64,000 bases of DNA from Christensenella massiliensis (GCA_900155415.1 LT700187.1:496001-560000), one strand, 5' to 3'. Positions 1 through 9,109 are shown, counted from the first letter of the stretch. Program-made: numbers and translations. Notes: generated by a model not told the origin, from the letters alone.

Positions 1-1389
1 CATTTTCAGCTCGAACGGTACCATTTTGGCAATACGATCCGCATCCGCGATGCTCATATTCATCACCCGCGCGACATCCCGTATCACGAGCCGCGCGCCC
101 ATCGTACCGAACGTGATGATCTGCGCCACATGATCGCTCCCATATTTTTGCGTCACATAATCGATGACCTCCTGCCGGCGTTCGTAGCAGAAATCGATAT
201 CGATATCCGGCATGCTGATGCGCTCGGGATTTAAGAACCGCTCAAAGAGCAGATTATATTGGATCGGATCGATGCTGGTGATACCGAGACTGTAGGCAAC
301 GATACTCCCCGCTGCGCTTCCCCGCCCCGGGCCGACCATAATGCCGTTTTTCTTTGCAAAGCTGACAAAATCCCAAACGATGAGAAAATAGTCCGTAAAG
401 CCCATGTTGTCGATGGTCGAAAGCTCATAGTCAAAGCGCTCCTGTATTTCATCTGAAAGATTGGGATAGCGCTCCCGCAGGCCCGCTTCCGCAATGTGCC
501 TCAGATATTCCCGGTTCGTGTAGCCCTCCGGCACTTTGAATTCAGGCAAATGATTGTTGCCGAACTCAAATTCCAGATTGCATTTTTCTGCGACCTCACG
601 CGTATTGCTGACCGCCTCCGGCACATAGGAAAAAAGCCTGCTCATCTCTTTGGGGGATTTCAGATAGAATTCCTCCGTTTCGAATGCCATTTTGCTGGGC
701 TGGTCGATGGTGGTGACGGTCTGGATGCACATCAGCACCTTTTGTGCGTATGCATCTTCCCTGTTTACATAATGTACGTCATTCGTTGCGACCGGTTTGA
801 CATCAAGCTCGTCCGCCAGCTTTAAAATGAGCGGATTGATGCGCTGCTGCTCCGGTATGCCGTGGTCTTGCAGCTCAAGGTAGAAATCCGGACCAAACAT
901 ATCCTTCAGGCGCTGCGCCATACGCTTTGCGCCTGCGTAATCGTTCTGCATAAGCAGCCGCTGCACATCTCCCGCAAGGCAGGCCGACAGGCATACGAGC
1001 CCCTCCGTATGCTGTTCAAGCAGTTCGTAATCAATACGCGGCTTATAGTAAAATCCCTCCAAAGAGCCTGCCGAAACGAGCTTCATCAGGTTCTTATAGC
1101 CTGTCATATCCTTACACAGCAGCACGAGATGCGCATATTCGCGCGAAAGCGAGTTTTTTTCAAACCGGCTGCCCGGAGCCACATAGACCTCGCAGCCGAT
1201 GATGGGCTTGATCCCCTCTTTTTTCGCTGCCTCATAAAAATCGAGCGCGCCGTACATCACGCCGTGATCCGTAATCGCAAGCGCGTCCATACCTTGTTTT
1301 TTTGCCCGCGCCACCAGATCGCCGATCCGCCCCGCGCCGTCGAGCAGGCTGTATTCCGTATGCACATGCAAATGCGTGAAATCCGTCAT
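1..1389 (-). CDS. dnaE: DNA polymerase III subunit alpha, N-terminal part (runs off the window)
   Basis: Replicative DNA polymerase catalytic subunit; 463 codons are visible and the 3' end lies outside the window. The N-terminal PHP domain shows HLHVHTEYSLLDG at residues 6-18. The polymerase palm motif PDIDIDF is at 394-400, the family's catalytic aspartates, preceded by a GPGRGSAAGS loop. The start ATG at 1389 follows a GGAGG-like site, and an extended -10 box lies about 40 nt upstream. It is divergent from the hprK operon. The family is certain; the polymerase core beyond residue 463 cannot be judged. Confidence 0.96.
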   Translation of the reverse strand, partial: MTDFTHLHVHTEYSLLDGAGRIGDLVARAKKQGMDALAITDHGVMYGALDFYEAAKKEGIKPIIGCEVYVAPGSRFEKNSLSREYAHLVLLCKDMTGYKNLMKLVSAGSLEGFYYKPRIDYELLEQHTEGLVCLSACLAGDVQRLLMQNDYAGAKRMAQRLKDMFGPDFYLELQDHGIPEQQRINPLILKLADELDVKPVATNDVHYVNREDAYAQKVLMCIQTVTTIDQPSKMAFETEEFYLKSPKEMSRLFSYVPEAVSNTREVAEKCNLEFEFGNNHLPEFKVPEGYTNREYLRHIAEAGLRERYPNLSDEIQERFDYELSTIDNMGFTDYFLIVWDFVSFAKKNGIMVGPGRGSAAGSIVAYSLGITSIDPIQYNLLFERFLNPERISMPDIDIDFCYERRQEVIDYVTQKYGSDHVAQIITFGTMGARLVIRDVARVMNMSIADADRIAKMVPFELKM

Positions 1390-1427
1390 TTCCGTTTTTC
1401 CTCCGTCCTCAGGCTGCCGTTTCTTTC

Positions 1428-1433
1428 AGTATA
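1428..1433 (-). promoter_or_regulatory. Extended -10 promoter element of dnaE
   Basis: TATACT preceded by TGC on the minus strand fits an extended -10 element (TGn-TATAAT type). No good -35 lies at 17 nt. It is placed suitably for dnaE transcription. Confidence 0.45.
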
Positions 1434-1522
1434 GCATGCCCGCCCGCCGATTTGTGTAAATTTTTCTTGTTTCTTTTCTTTGGCGCGCAGCCGGCTCTGC
1501 ATCTCTCCCCGGTATTTTACGC

Positions 1523-1551
1523 TTTCCAATCCTCCGCGGTTATTGTATAAT
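1523..1551 (+). promoter_or_regulatory. Promoter of the HAD-hprK-murB-rapZ-whiA-crh operon
   Basis: The -10 TATAAT is at 1546-1551, with a weak TTTCCA -35 at 1523-1528 (17-nt spacer). It is the only good promoter-like site ahead of the seven-gene plus-strand operon, and the first gene starts about 50 nt downstream behind GGAGAAGGAAGG. Confidence 0.5.
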
Positions 1552-1601
1552 GATACTGAATTATACAGCATGATTTTACTGGAGAAGGAAGGCAGAATTT
1601 T

Positions 1602-2405
1602 ATGGCTTATAAGCTGATCGCACTGGACCTTGACGATACGCTGCTCGACTGCAGCAAAAATATTTCCCAGCGGAACAGGGATGCCATCGCAGCCGCCCGC
1701 GCGAAGGGCGTGCATGTGATACTCGCGTCCGGACGCGCTTATCCGGGCGTATGCGGATTCAATGAGTTGCTGTGCAACAGGGATTACACGATCGTATGCG
1801 GAGGCGGCCAAGTCGCCGACCCGGACGGAAAGGTGATCTATTCCGCGTATCTTTCCCCTCTTGCCACCAAGCAGGTGATGCGCTGGGCCGTGACGCATGG
1901 GGTATATTTTCAGGTCTATACGGACGACGGCTATTATTTTCTCCGCAGGACCGATTACTCCGATTATTATGAAAAGCTGTGCGGCTACGGCGGCATCGAG
2001 GCTCCGGACCTGATGGAAACGGAGATGATACTTGCGGCAAAGATACTGCTCATCGATACGCCGGAAAAGCTGGAGGAATACCGCAGCGAGCTGTCCGCAA
2101 TGTTTCCGGAGCTGATCATAAAAAAATCACAGAGCGATTTTCTTGAGATCATGGACCCGGAAGCGACCAAAGGAAACGCACTTGCCTATTTAGCCAAGAA
2201 ATTAGGACTCGACCGCCGGCAGGTCATCGCCATGGGCGACAGCGAGATCGACGAAAGCATGATCCGCTGGGCCGGTATGGGCATCGCTATGGAAAACGCA
2301 TGCGAAGCCTGCAAAGAGGCGGCAGACGACGTGACCGGCCCGCATGATGCGGACGGCGTCGCCCAGTCGATCGAAAAATATATTCTGGGGGTGGATACGG
2401 AATGA
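1602..2405 (+). CDS. Cof-type HAD-IIB family phosphatase
   Basis: Cytosolic haloacid-dehalogenase phosphatase of 267 aa, the usual length for Cof/YbiV-like sugar-phosphate or flavin-phosphate phosphatases. Motif I is DLDDTLL near residues 9-15, with both catalytic aspartates, and motif IV is GDSEID near residue 210. The cap between them is of the C2B type. The start follows GGAGAAGGAAGG. Its last four bases overlap the start of hprK (ATGA), so it is the first gene of the operon and translationally coupled. Substrate cannot be read from sequence. Confidence 0.9.
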   Translation: MAYKLIALDLDDTLLDCSKNISQRNRDAIAAARAKGVHVILASGRAYPGVCGFNELLCNRDYTIVCGGGQVADPDGKVIYSAYLSPLATKQVMRWAVTHGVYFQVYTDDGYYFLRRTDYSDYYEKLCGYGGIEAPDLMETEMILAAKILLIDTPEKLEEYRSELSAMFPELIIKKSQSDFLEIMDPEATKGNALAYLAKKLGLDRRQVIAMGDSEIDESMIRWAGMGIAMENACEACKEAADDVTGPHDADGVAQSIEKYILGVDTE

Positions 2406-3322
2406 AACGCACGATCAAGATCACGGACCTCGCGAAAGCGATCAGCTTGAATATCGTCTATATGGGAACACGCGATACGGCGGAGATCGATTCAAGCGAC
2501 CTAAACCGTCCCGGGCTCCAGATGAGCGGGTTTTTTGAATATTTTGCGGTCAACCGCATCCAACTGTTCGGTATGGTGGAAATGACCTATCTCCAGACGC
2601 TCGACCCGCAGACGCGGATGGAACGGCTCGACCGGTTCTTTTCCCATCCGATCCCCTGCGTTCTCATCGGCCGCAATCTGACGCCGCCGGACGAGTTTCT
2701 CGAATGCGCGCGCAAATATGACATTCCTGTCCTGATGTCCGGCCTGACGACGACAAAGCTTTCCCATAAGACGGCGATCTATCTCGACGCGCTGCTCGCG
2801 CCCGTCATCTCGCGCCACGGCGGCCTGATGGATGTCTACGGCGTGGGAATGTATATCACCGGCGACAGCGGCGTCGGCAAAAGCGAGACTGCTCTTGAGC
2901 TCGTAAAACGGGGACACCGTTTCGTCGCTGACGACGTGGTGGAGATCCACAAGCTGTCTGACGACACGCTGATCGGTCAATCGCCGGATATCATTCGTCA
3001 CATGATGGAAATACGCGGCCTCGGCATCATCGACGTTTCCGTCCTATATGGCATGGGCTCCATACGGAGGGAAAAATCGATCGAACTGGCGATCCACCTT
3101 GAGCCGGGCGATGTGCGGGATATCGACCGCCTCGGCACGGCGGACAACCATATCACGCTTCTTGGCGTGAAGATACCGCAGATCACGCTTCCGGTACGGC
3201 CGGGGCGCAACCTTGCCATCGTTATGGAGGTCGCGGCCATGAACTTCCGTCTGAAGAGCATCGGGCAGGGCGGCGGCGACTGGCTCGCCCAAAATATTAT
3301 GGATGTGATCTCACAGGCATGA
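2402..3322 (+). CDS. hprK: HPr kinase/phosphorylase
   Basis: Bifunctional enzyme that phosphorylates Ser46 of HPr or Crh and removes the phosphate, feeding CcpA-type carbon repression. At 306 aa it has the normal family length. The P-loop GDSGVGKS is at residues 154-161 and the family signature MEIRGLGIID at 202-211; the catalytic HG pair is at 139-140. It overlaps the upstream HAD gene and downstream murB by 4 nt each. A Crh-like protein with an intact Ser46 lies at the end of the same operon and is a likely substrate. Confidence 0.97.
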   Translation: MKRTIKITDLAKAISLNIVYMGTRDTAEIDSSDLNRPGLQMSGFFEYFAVNRIQLFGMVEMTYLQTLDPQTRMERLDRFFSHPIPCVLIGRNLTPPDEFLECARKYDIPVLMSGLTTTKLSHKTAIYLDALLAPVISRHGGLMDVYGVGMYITGDSGVGKSETALELVKRGHRFVADDVVEIHKLSDDTLIGQSPDIIRHMMEIRGLGIIDVSVLYGMGSIRREKSIELAIHLEPGDVRDIDRLGTADNHITLLGVKIPQITLPVRPGRNLAIVMEVAAMNFRLKSIGQGGGDWLAQNIMDVISQA

Positions 3323-4233
3323 ACCTAAAACACCTTACCGCCCGCCTTATCTCTTTACTCGGAGAAGCGGGCGTTCGTGAAAATGAATCCATGGCTGCCC
3401 ATACGACGTTCAAAACGGGGGGGCCGGCCGATCTGATGCTTCTTCCGCATACGGAAGACGGTCTTATTTCCGTTCTGCGCGTCCTGCGTGAGGAAAGCGT
3501 TCCGTTTTCCGTCATCGGGCGCGGCTCTAATCTGCTCGTTTCCGACGAAGGGCTGCATGGCGCGGTCGTAAAGCTCGCGGAGCGGATGGATGGAATTTCC
3601 GTACGGGAAAACAGAGTAACCGCCCAAGCGGGCGCTTCCCTGCGCCCCATTTGTCTCGAGGCGATACGCGCCGGACTATCCGGTCTCGAATTCGCGGGCG
3701 GTATCCCCGGTTCCCTCGGCGGCGCGGTCGCGATGAACGCAGGGGCTTACGGCGGCGAGATCGGCGATTTTATCACCTCCGTACGCGTATTGGACCGCCG
3801 TTTTGAAACGCTCTGTCTTTCTGCAGCGGAGCTTGATTTTTCCTACCGGCGCAGCGCCGTGGCAGAGCAGGAATATATCGTACTCGATGCGGAATTCACG
3901 CTGCCCGAGGGGGATCCGCAGGCGTCTATGGATAAAATGAACGAGCTGAATGCACGCCGCAGGGACAAGCAGCCGCTCAATTATCCGAGCGCGGGCAGCA
4001 CGTTCAAGCGTCCGGCAGGGCATTTTGCCGGTGCTTTGATCGAGCAGTGCGGTCTCAAAGGGTTTTCTATCGGCGGCGCGCAGGTTTCAGAGAAGCACGC
4101 CGGGTTTATTATTAATATGGGAGATGCTTTCTCCCGGGATATTTATGAGTTGATCCTTCATGTTCAGGATACCGTTCTGAAAGAGACGGGCGTATTCCTC
4201 GAACCGGAAGTAAAAATGCTTGGAGAATTCTGA
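3319..4233 (+). CDS. murB: UDP-N-acetylenolpyruvoylglucosamine reductase
   Basis: FAD enzyme that reduces UDP-GlcNAc-enolpyruvate to UDP-MurNAc in cytosolic peptidoglycan precursor synthesis. The 304 aa protein has HTTFKTGGPAD near residue 28, the FAD-binding GRGSNLLVSD near 73, GSLGGAVAMNAGAYGGE near 132 and the active-site SAGSTFKRP near 214. The C-terminal FLEPEVKMLG matches the short type II (Gram-positive) form. It sits between hprK and a PHP gene, a common arrangement in Clostridia, with a 4-nt overlap upstream and a 1-nt overlap (TGATG) downstream. Confidence 0.97.
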   Translation: MNLKHLTARLISLLGEAGVRENESMAAHTTFKTGGPADLMLLPHTEDGLISVLRVLREESVPFSVIGRGSNLLVSDEGLHGAVVKLAERMDGISVRENRVTAQAGASLRPICLEAIRAGLSGLEFAGGIPGSLGGAVAMNAGAYGGEIGDFITSVRVLDRRFETLCLSAAELDFSYRRSAVAEQEYIVLDAEFTLPEGDPQASMDKMNELNARRRDKQPLNYPSAGSTFKRPAGHFAGALIEQCGLKGFSIGGAQVSEKHAGFIINMGDAFSRDIYELILHVQDTVLKETGVFLEPEVKMLGEF

Positions 4234-4940
4234 TGCTTAAAATCATTGCAGACACACACACCCACACCGTCCATAGCCATGGCACAGGTACGGTGGAGGA
4301 CAATATAAAGGCAGCTGTTTCCCTCGGCCTGAAGCGTATCACGATCAGCGATCACGGCCCGCTCCACATGTGCTACAACATCAAGGATGTGGAGGCTTAT
4401 CTGCGCGATATCGAGGAGATGCGGGAAAAATATGCAGGGAAAATAGAAGTGCTTGCGGGTGTGGAGATGAACCTGCTCTCTTCCGAGGGCGACGTGGATT
4501 TTCCGGAAAAATGGGCGGACCGCTTCGACGTGTTCCTCATGGGCTATCATAAGCTCGTCCGCTATAAAACGTTTGCCGACCGTCTGAATATGATGCTTGT
4601 AAAACGCGGCACGGAAAAGGCCGTCGCACGCAACACCAACGCCTACCGGAAAGCGCTTGAGCGCTATCCCATCGACATCATCGTGCATCCCGGCTATGGT
4701 CTGCCCGTCGATCTTTTAAGCCTTGCGGGATATGCCGCGGAAAAAGGAGCCGTCATGGAGATCAACGCAAAGCACCCGGAGTTCACGGCAGAAGAGCTGC
4801 GGGCCTGTGCGGAAACGGGCGTAAAATTTTCTATCGGCAGCGACGCGCATTCCCCCGGACGCGTGGGCGATTTCCTGCCCGCCTTGAAAAAGGCGGAGGA
4901 AGCAGGCATCACCGCCGGACAGATCATCAACGCGGAATAA
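4233..4940 (+). CDS. PHP-domain phosphatase (YcdX-like)
   Basis: Predicted metal-dependent phosphoesterase of 235 aa. The PHP metal ligands are visible: DTHTHTVHS near residues 7-15, SDHGP near 40, GVEMN near 75, HPGYG near 151 and SDAHSP near 202. It is the YcdX-like stand-alone form rather than a histidinol phosphatase, and the substrate is unknown. It is coupled to murB and followed 9 nt later by rapZ, a conserved neighbourhood in Clostridia. Confidence 0.85.
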   Translation: MLKIIADTHTHTVHSHGTGTVEDNIKAAVSLGLKRITISDHGPLHMCYNIKDVEAYLRDIEEMREKYAGKIEVLAGVEMNLLSSEGDVDFPEKWADRFDVFLMGYHKLVRYKTFADRLNMMLVKRGTEKAVARNTNAYRKALERYPIDIIVHPGYGLPVDLLSLAGYAAEKGAVMEINAKHPEFTAEELRACAETGVKFSIGSDAHSPGRVGDFLPALKKAEEAGITAGQIINAE

Positions 4941-4949
4941 GGAGAAATC

Positions 4950-5813
4950 ATGAAATTTACGATCGTAACAGGACTTTCGGGCGCGGGACGTTCTTCCGCA
5001 TTGAAGCGGCTTGAGGACCTCGGTTATTATTGTGTGGATAACCTGATGCCGGAGCTGATCCCCCAGTTTGCAAGATTATGCATGGAAAGCACGCACATAC
5101 GCGATAAGGTCGCCGTCACGGTCGATACGCGCATGGGAGATTTTTTCGATTCTATTTATGCGACCATCGACGAGCTGAAAACGATGGACCTTGACCTCGA
5201 TATCCTGTTTCTCGACGCTTCCGACGCCGTTTTGGTCAAACGCTTCAAGGAAGTACGCCGGAGCCACCCTGTTTCGGGCAGCGGCGAGATCCTTTCCGGC
5301 ATCCACATGGAGCGCCGCAAGCTCCAGCAGCTGAAGGACATGGCAAACCATGTTGTGGACACCTCTTCCTACAACGTGATGAAGCTGAAAAAAATGATCG
5401 ATACCATGTATTCGGGAGACCATGATACCCGTTTGCTGATCTCCATCATTTCGTTTGGATATAAGCGCGGGATCCCGCTCGATGCGGATATGGTCTTTGA
5501 TATGCGCTTTATTGAGAATCCTTATTATATAGAGGGAATGCGCAGGCATTCCGGCCTTGACGAGGACGTGCGGGAGTTCGTCCTTTCATTCGACCAGACG
5601 CAATTTTTCCTCACGGAGCTGGTCAGGATCGTTGAAACGCTGTCCCCCTGCTTTGTCAGCGAGGATAAAAACCAGCTTGTGATCGGCATTGGCTGCACGG
5701 GCGGCATGCACCGGAGCGTTGCGGTCGCAGAAGAGCTGTATAAGCGGTTCTCGGAAAAAGGGATGCGCGTGACGCTTGAGCACAGGGATCTTACTTTGGA
5801 AAAAAACTGCTGA
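4950..5813 (+). CDS. rapZ: RNase adapter / nucleotide-binding protein RapZ (YvcJ)
   Basis: P-loop protein of 287 aa, the usual length. Walker A is GLSGAGRS at residues 8-15 and the C-terminal domain carries the conserved GIGCTGGMHRSV near residue 249. In E. coli RapZ steers RNase E to the GlmZ sRNA; in Bacillus YvcJ is a nucleotide-binding protein linked to competence and envelope control. The start is behind AAGGAG. In many Firmicutes yvcK lies between rapZ and whiA; here only 11 nt separate the two. Confidence 0.95.
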   Translation: MKFTIVTGLSGAGRSSALKRLEDLGYYCVDNLMPELIPQFARLCMESTHIRDKVAVTVDTRMGDFFDSIYATIDELKTMDLDLDILFLDASDAVLVKRFKEVRRSHPVSGSGEILSGIHMERRKLQQLKDMANHVVDTSSYNVMKLKKMIDTMYSGDHDTRLLISIISFGYKRGIPLDADMVFDMRFIENPYYIEGMRRHSGLDEDVREFVLSFDQTQFFLTELVRIVETLSPCFVSEDKNQLVIGIGCTGGMHRSVAVAEELYKRFSEKGMRVTLEHRDLTLEKNC

Positions 5814-5824
5814 CGGAGGGCATT

Positions 5825-6769
5825 ATGTCGTTTGCAACAGCTGCCAAGGATGAAATTTGCTCACAGGCGGAGGAACGGGACTGCTGTATCATGGCGGAGC
5901 TTTGCGCCGTCACCCTGATATGCGGCAATCTTTCCATTTCCCGCGGCGGCGTACGCATCAAATATCATACGGAAAGCATGGCGGTCGCCAAACGCATTTA
6001 TGATACGGTCACACGTATTTTAAAGCTCGATTCCGAGGTGGAGATCAAGGATAACCTCCTCAAAAAAAAGCACAGCTATACGATTGCGGTAGACGACGCG
6101 GCGCTGCTGCTCTCCATTCTTGGTCTTGAGGGAAATCTGCTGACGAACGCTACGCCTCCGCGCGAGCTTTTGGAAAAGGAGTGCTGCCGTTCCGCGATTC
6201 TGCGCGGCGCGTTCCTTGGCGGGGGAACGGTCTCTGATCCGAAAAAAAATTATCACGCGGAATTTGTGACGCATTCCGAGGCATTTGCAGGTATTTTGCT
6301 GGAGCTTCTCCAAAAAAATGAAATTCATGCAAAAATTATTCACCGCAGGCAGAATTTTGTGGTATACTTGAATGAAGGAGACGGGATCGCTGCTTTGCTT
6401 ACGCTGATTGGCGCTTATTCTTCTATTCTGAATCTTGAAAATGTGCGCGTTTTAAAAGAAATGCGCAATAACGTCAACCGGGCTGTCAACTGCGAGACGG
6501 CCAATATCAATAAAACCGTTAATGCCGCTATGACGCAGGTTATGAATATCCATAAAATAGAACGCACCGTCGGGCTTGGCAGCCTGAGCGTTCCATTGCG
6601 TGAAGCGGCCGAATTAAGGCTCGCCAATCCGGAAGCGACTCTTACTGAATTGTGTGAGCTTGGCGGTACGACAAAATCGGGGATGAACCACCGGCTCCGT
6701 AAGATCAATGCCATTGCACAGGAGCTTCCCGGCACATCATCTCCGCGGCCAACCGACACTAAGCATTAA
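5825..6769 (+). CDS. whiA: DNA-binding protein WhiA
   Basis: WhiA of 314 aa: an N-terminal LAGLIDADG-homing-endonuclease-like fold followed by a C-terminal helix-turn-helix (TLTELCELGGTTKSGMNHRL near residues 277-296). Known roles are sporulation control in Streptomyces and cell division, chromosome segregation or wall-related control in Bacillus. It starts with ATG after GGAGGG. It lies 11 nt after rapZ and 15 nt before the Crh-like gene, so it should be cotranscribed. Confidence 0.95.
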   Translation: MSFATAAKDEICSQAEERDCCIMAELCAVTLICGNLSISRGGVRIKYHTESMAVAKRIYDTVTRILKLDSEVEIKDNLLKKKHSYTIAVDDAALLLSILGLEGNLLTNATPPRELLEKECCRSAILRGAFLGGGTVSDPKKNYHAEFVTHSEAFAGILLELLQKNEIHAKIIHRRQNFVVYLNEGDGIAALLTLIGAYSSILNLENVRVLKEMRNNVNRAVNCETANINKTVNAAMTQVMNIHKIERTVGLGSLSVPLREAAELRLANPEATLTELCELGGTTKSGMNHRLRKINAIAQELPGTSSPRPTDTKH

Positions 6770-6784
6770 AAGGGAGGATTTGAA

Positions 6785-7048
6785 ATGATCTACAAAGAAC
6801 TCATCATCAAAAACAATGACGGTCTGAAAGCAAAGGCAGCCGCCAGCTTCGTGCAGGTTGCCAATCAGTTTGACTCGCAGATCCTGATCGAGTTTTCCAA
6901 CAAGAAGATCAACGCGAAAAGTATTATGGGGCTTTTGTCTCTTGGTGTGAAAAAGGGTGAATCCATTTATGTATTTGCCAACGGCGGCGATGAAAAAGAC
7001 GCCGTCGCCGCATTGGCGGAGCTTGTCGATCATAATTTTGGGGAGTGA
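6785..7048 (+). CDS. Crh-like HPr-family protein (Lys15, Ser46)
   Basis: An 87 aa protein with the length and fold pattern of HPr. The position of the PTS phosphocarrier His15 (normally GxHAR) is occupied by Lys (GLKAK, residues 13-17), so it cannot carry phosphate from Enzyme I. The regulatory Ser46 is kept in AKSIMGLLSLG (residues 44-54). This is the pattern of Bacillus Crh, which has Gln15 and Ser46 and acts only as a CcpA corepressor. It closes the hprK operon, immediately before a terminator. Whether it truly acts as Crh is inferred. Confidence 0.88.
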   Translation: MIYKELIIKNNDGLKAKAAASFVQVANQFDSQILIEFSNKKINAKSIMGLLSLGVKKGESIYVFANGGDEKDAVAALAELVDHNFGE

Positions 7049-7060
7049 TCCTGCTATATA

Positions 7061-7086
7061 AAAAGCCGGCTTTGCCGGCTTTTTTT
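7061..7086. terminator. Bidirectional intrinsic terminator between the hprK operon and uvrC
   Basis: Perfect inverted repeat AAAAGCCGGC / GCCGGCTTTT with a 3-nt loop and a T tract on both strands. It serves the convergent ends of the Crh-like gene and uvrC. Confidence 0.9.
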
Positions 7087-7087
7087 G

Positions 7088-8920
7088 TCATTTCGTTTTT
7101 TCGGGATGGAAATAGGCAAATACCGCCTCTGCAACACCTGCAGGAACGCCTTTTGCCGCTTTGAGCTCATCAAGCGGGGCCGCTTCTATATTCTTTACGC
7201 TGCCGAACGCTTTGAGAAGCGCGCGCTTGCGCACCTGCCCGACGCCTTCGATCTTATCGAGCTCTCCCGTATGATGCCGCTTTTCGCGCAGAGTCCGATG
7301 ATAAGAGATCGCAAAGTGATGGGCTTCATCACGTATCCCCGTCACCAACCGAAATTCCGGACTCCCCACCGTAAGCAGAATGCTTTCATCCCGACCGGGC
7401 ACGAATATCTCCTCTTGCTTTTTTGCGAGGCTCACGATCGGTATTTCCTCACACCCCAGTGAAAACAGCGCATCGCGCGCCGCGTTGAGCTGCCCCTTTC
7501 CGCCGTCGATAATAATAAGGTCCGGCATGGGCAGGAAGCTTTCGTCTCCCCTAAGGCCGCGCAGCAGCCGCCGCGTGAGCGCCTCATTCAGGGAAGCAAA
7601 ATCATCCGCACCCTCAAAGGATTTGATTTTAAAATGACGATTCTTTTTGCGGTCCGGCTTTCCATCCGTGAATACTACCATGGATGCAACGTTATCCGTT
7701 CCCTGTGTGTTGGAGATATCATAGCATTCGATGCGGTGCAGGTCTGTATCGAGCCCCAATGCCCGCGCGAGATTCCCTGCCGCGGCTTCGCGCTGCGCCT
7801 GCATGCCCTCTTTGATCTTGATCGCATCTCCCGCATTTTTCTTTGCAAGCTCCGCGAGCTTTCTATTATCTCCGCGTGCCGCTTCCTTGATCTCCACCTT
7901 AGAACCGCGTTTCTTGCTGAGCCACTGCATAAGCAGTTCCGCATCATCCGGCCGCGGCAGCGTATAGATGTGTTTTGGTACACCGCTTTTTTCCGCGTAA
8001 TACTGCTGCAGAAATTCGCTCATGATCTCGGACAGCGGTTCTCCCTCGTAGTCAAAATAATATTTCTGCGCGTAATTGAGCTTCCCGTCGCGGAACAGGA
8101 AAGCCTGCACCACCGCCGTCCTGACTCCTTTTTCTACGGCGAATACATCTTTATCGTCAAGATTCGGGAAACCTGCCCGCTGCTTCTCGCGAATGCGGTC
8201 TATGAGCGCGATCCGGTCACGCAAAAGAGCAGCCTGTTCATAGTTCAGAGCCTCGGCGGCTTCGTTCATCTTGCGCACGAGCTCTTTGCGCACCGCGAGG
8301 TTGCCTCCCGACACCACGCTGATCACTTCCTTCACCAGTTCGCCGTATTCCTCCCGGCTGACCTTTCCCGTACACGGCCCGATGCACCGCCCCATTTCAT
8401 AATTGAGACACGGGCGTTCCCCCCGCGCGATCATACGGGAAATATCATTTTTACAGCTCCGCAGCGGATAGAGACGGTATACCTGATCGAGCACGTCTCG
8501 AATGACGTGCGCGGCGATAAACGGCCCGTAATATTTTGCGCCGTCGTCCTTTACCCGGCGCACCACCGTTACGCGCGGAAATTCTTCGTTCAGGTCCACG
8601 CGCACATAGGGAAAGTGCTTATCGTCCTTTAAAAGGATATTATAATATGGGCGGTATTTCTTGATGAGGTTGCATTCGAGTATCAGCGCCTCAAGCTCTG
8701 TATCTGTAATGATATACTCAAAATCCGCAATGTGGCTGACCATAGCCGCCACTTTCGCGTATTTCTGCGCTTCCTTGCGGAAATACTGGCTGACGCGGTT
8801 TTTCAAGACCCGCGCCTTGCCGACATATATGACCGTGCCGTCTGCCCCGCGCATGATATACACACCCGGGCTTTGAGGCAGGTTTTTGATTTTCTTTTTC
8901 AGGGTTTCCGTAAGCTCCAT
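7088..8920 (-). CDS. uvrC: UvrABC excinuclease subunit C
   Basis: Nucleotide-excision-repair nuclease of 610 aa that cuts on both sides of a lesion in complex with UvrB. An N-terminal GIY-YIG domain (GVYIM...VIYVGKA, residues about 18-38), a UVR motif (EALNYEQAALLRDRI near 200), the RNase H-like C-terminal nuclease, and a terminal helix-hairpin-helix (IEGVGQVRKRALLKAFGS) are present. I chose the ATG at 8920, matching the family N-terminus; a TTG 18 nt upstream is possible. TATAAT ends only 6 nt before this ATG, so the transcript may be leaderless. Confidence 0.95.
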   Translation of the reverse strand: MELTETLKKKIKNLPQSPGVYIMRGADGTVIYVGKARVLKNRVSQYFRKEAQKYAKVAAMVSHIADFEYIITDTELEALILECNLIKKYRPYYNILLKDDKHFPYVRVDLNEEFPRVTVVRRVKDDGAKYYGPFIAAHVIRDVLDQVYRLYPLRSCKNDISRMIARGERPCLNYEMGRCIGPCTGKVSREEYGELVKEVISVVSGGNLAVRKELVRKMNEAAEALNYEQAALLRDRIALIDRIREKQRAGFPNLDDKDVFAVEKGVRTAVVQAFLFRDGKLNYAQKYYFDYEGEPLSEIMSEFLQQYYAEKSGVPKHIYTLPRPDDAELLMQWLSKKRGSKVEIKEAARGDNRKLAELAKKNAGDAIKIKEGMQAQREAAAGNLARALGLDTDLHRIECYDISNTQGTDNVASMVVFTDGKPDRKKNRHFKIKSFEGADDFASLNEALTRRLLRGLRGDESFLPMPDLIIIDGGKGQLNAARDALFSLGCEEIPIVSLAKKQEEIFVPGRDESILLTVGSPEFRLVTGIRDEAHHFAISYHRTLREKRHHTGELDKIEGVGQVRKRALLKAFGSVKNIEAAPLDELKAAKGVPAGVAEAVFAYFHPEKTK

Positions 8921-8926
8921 AGCTTT

Positions 8927-8932
8927 ATTATA
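8927..8932 (-). promoter_or_regulatory. -10 box directly before uvrC (possible leaderless start)
   Basis: TATAAT followed by six bases (AAAGCT) and then the uvrC ATG. A TTTTAC sequence lies 17 nt upstream. Transcription would begin within a base or two of the start codon. A GAGG at -12 to -16 could act as a distant Shine-Dalgarno if a promoter further upstream were used. Confidence 0.45.
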
Positions 8933-8950
8933 CCTCAAAAATTTTTCAGG

Positions 8951-8982
8951 TAAAAGAAAAAGGAACCTGTGCGTTCCTTTTC
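8951..8982 (-). terminator. Terminator after the PBP gene
   Basis: Minus-strand AAAAGGAAC / GTTCCTTTTT hairpin with a 6-nt loop and a long T-rich tail. It ends the FHA-FtsW-PBP operon just before uvrC. The roughly 125 nt between it and the PBP stop codon hold nothing I recognise. Confidence 0.85.
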
Positions 8983-9109
8983 TGTTTTCCGGTATCGTCC
9001 GCCGCGTCTTGACCCATAGCGGTCCGTGCGTTCCGCCGTTTGCAGGGACCGGAGCCTATAAACCGCTTTCCGTCAAAAGCATGGCAGGCCGGATGCTCTT
9101 CCTGCCCGC

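Noticed and set aside
7634-8632. 332-codon plus-strand open frame opposite uvrC
   Set aside because: It mirrors the uvrC codons, has no family motifs and no RBS; uvrC on the minus strand explains the region.
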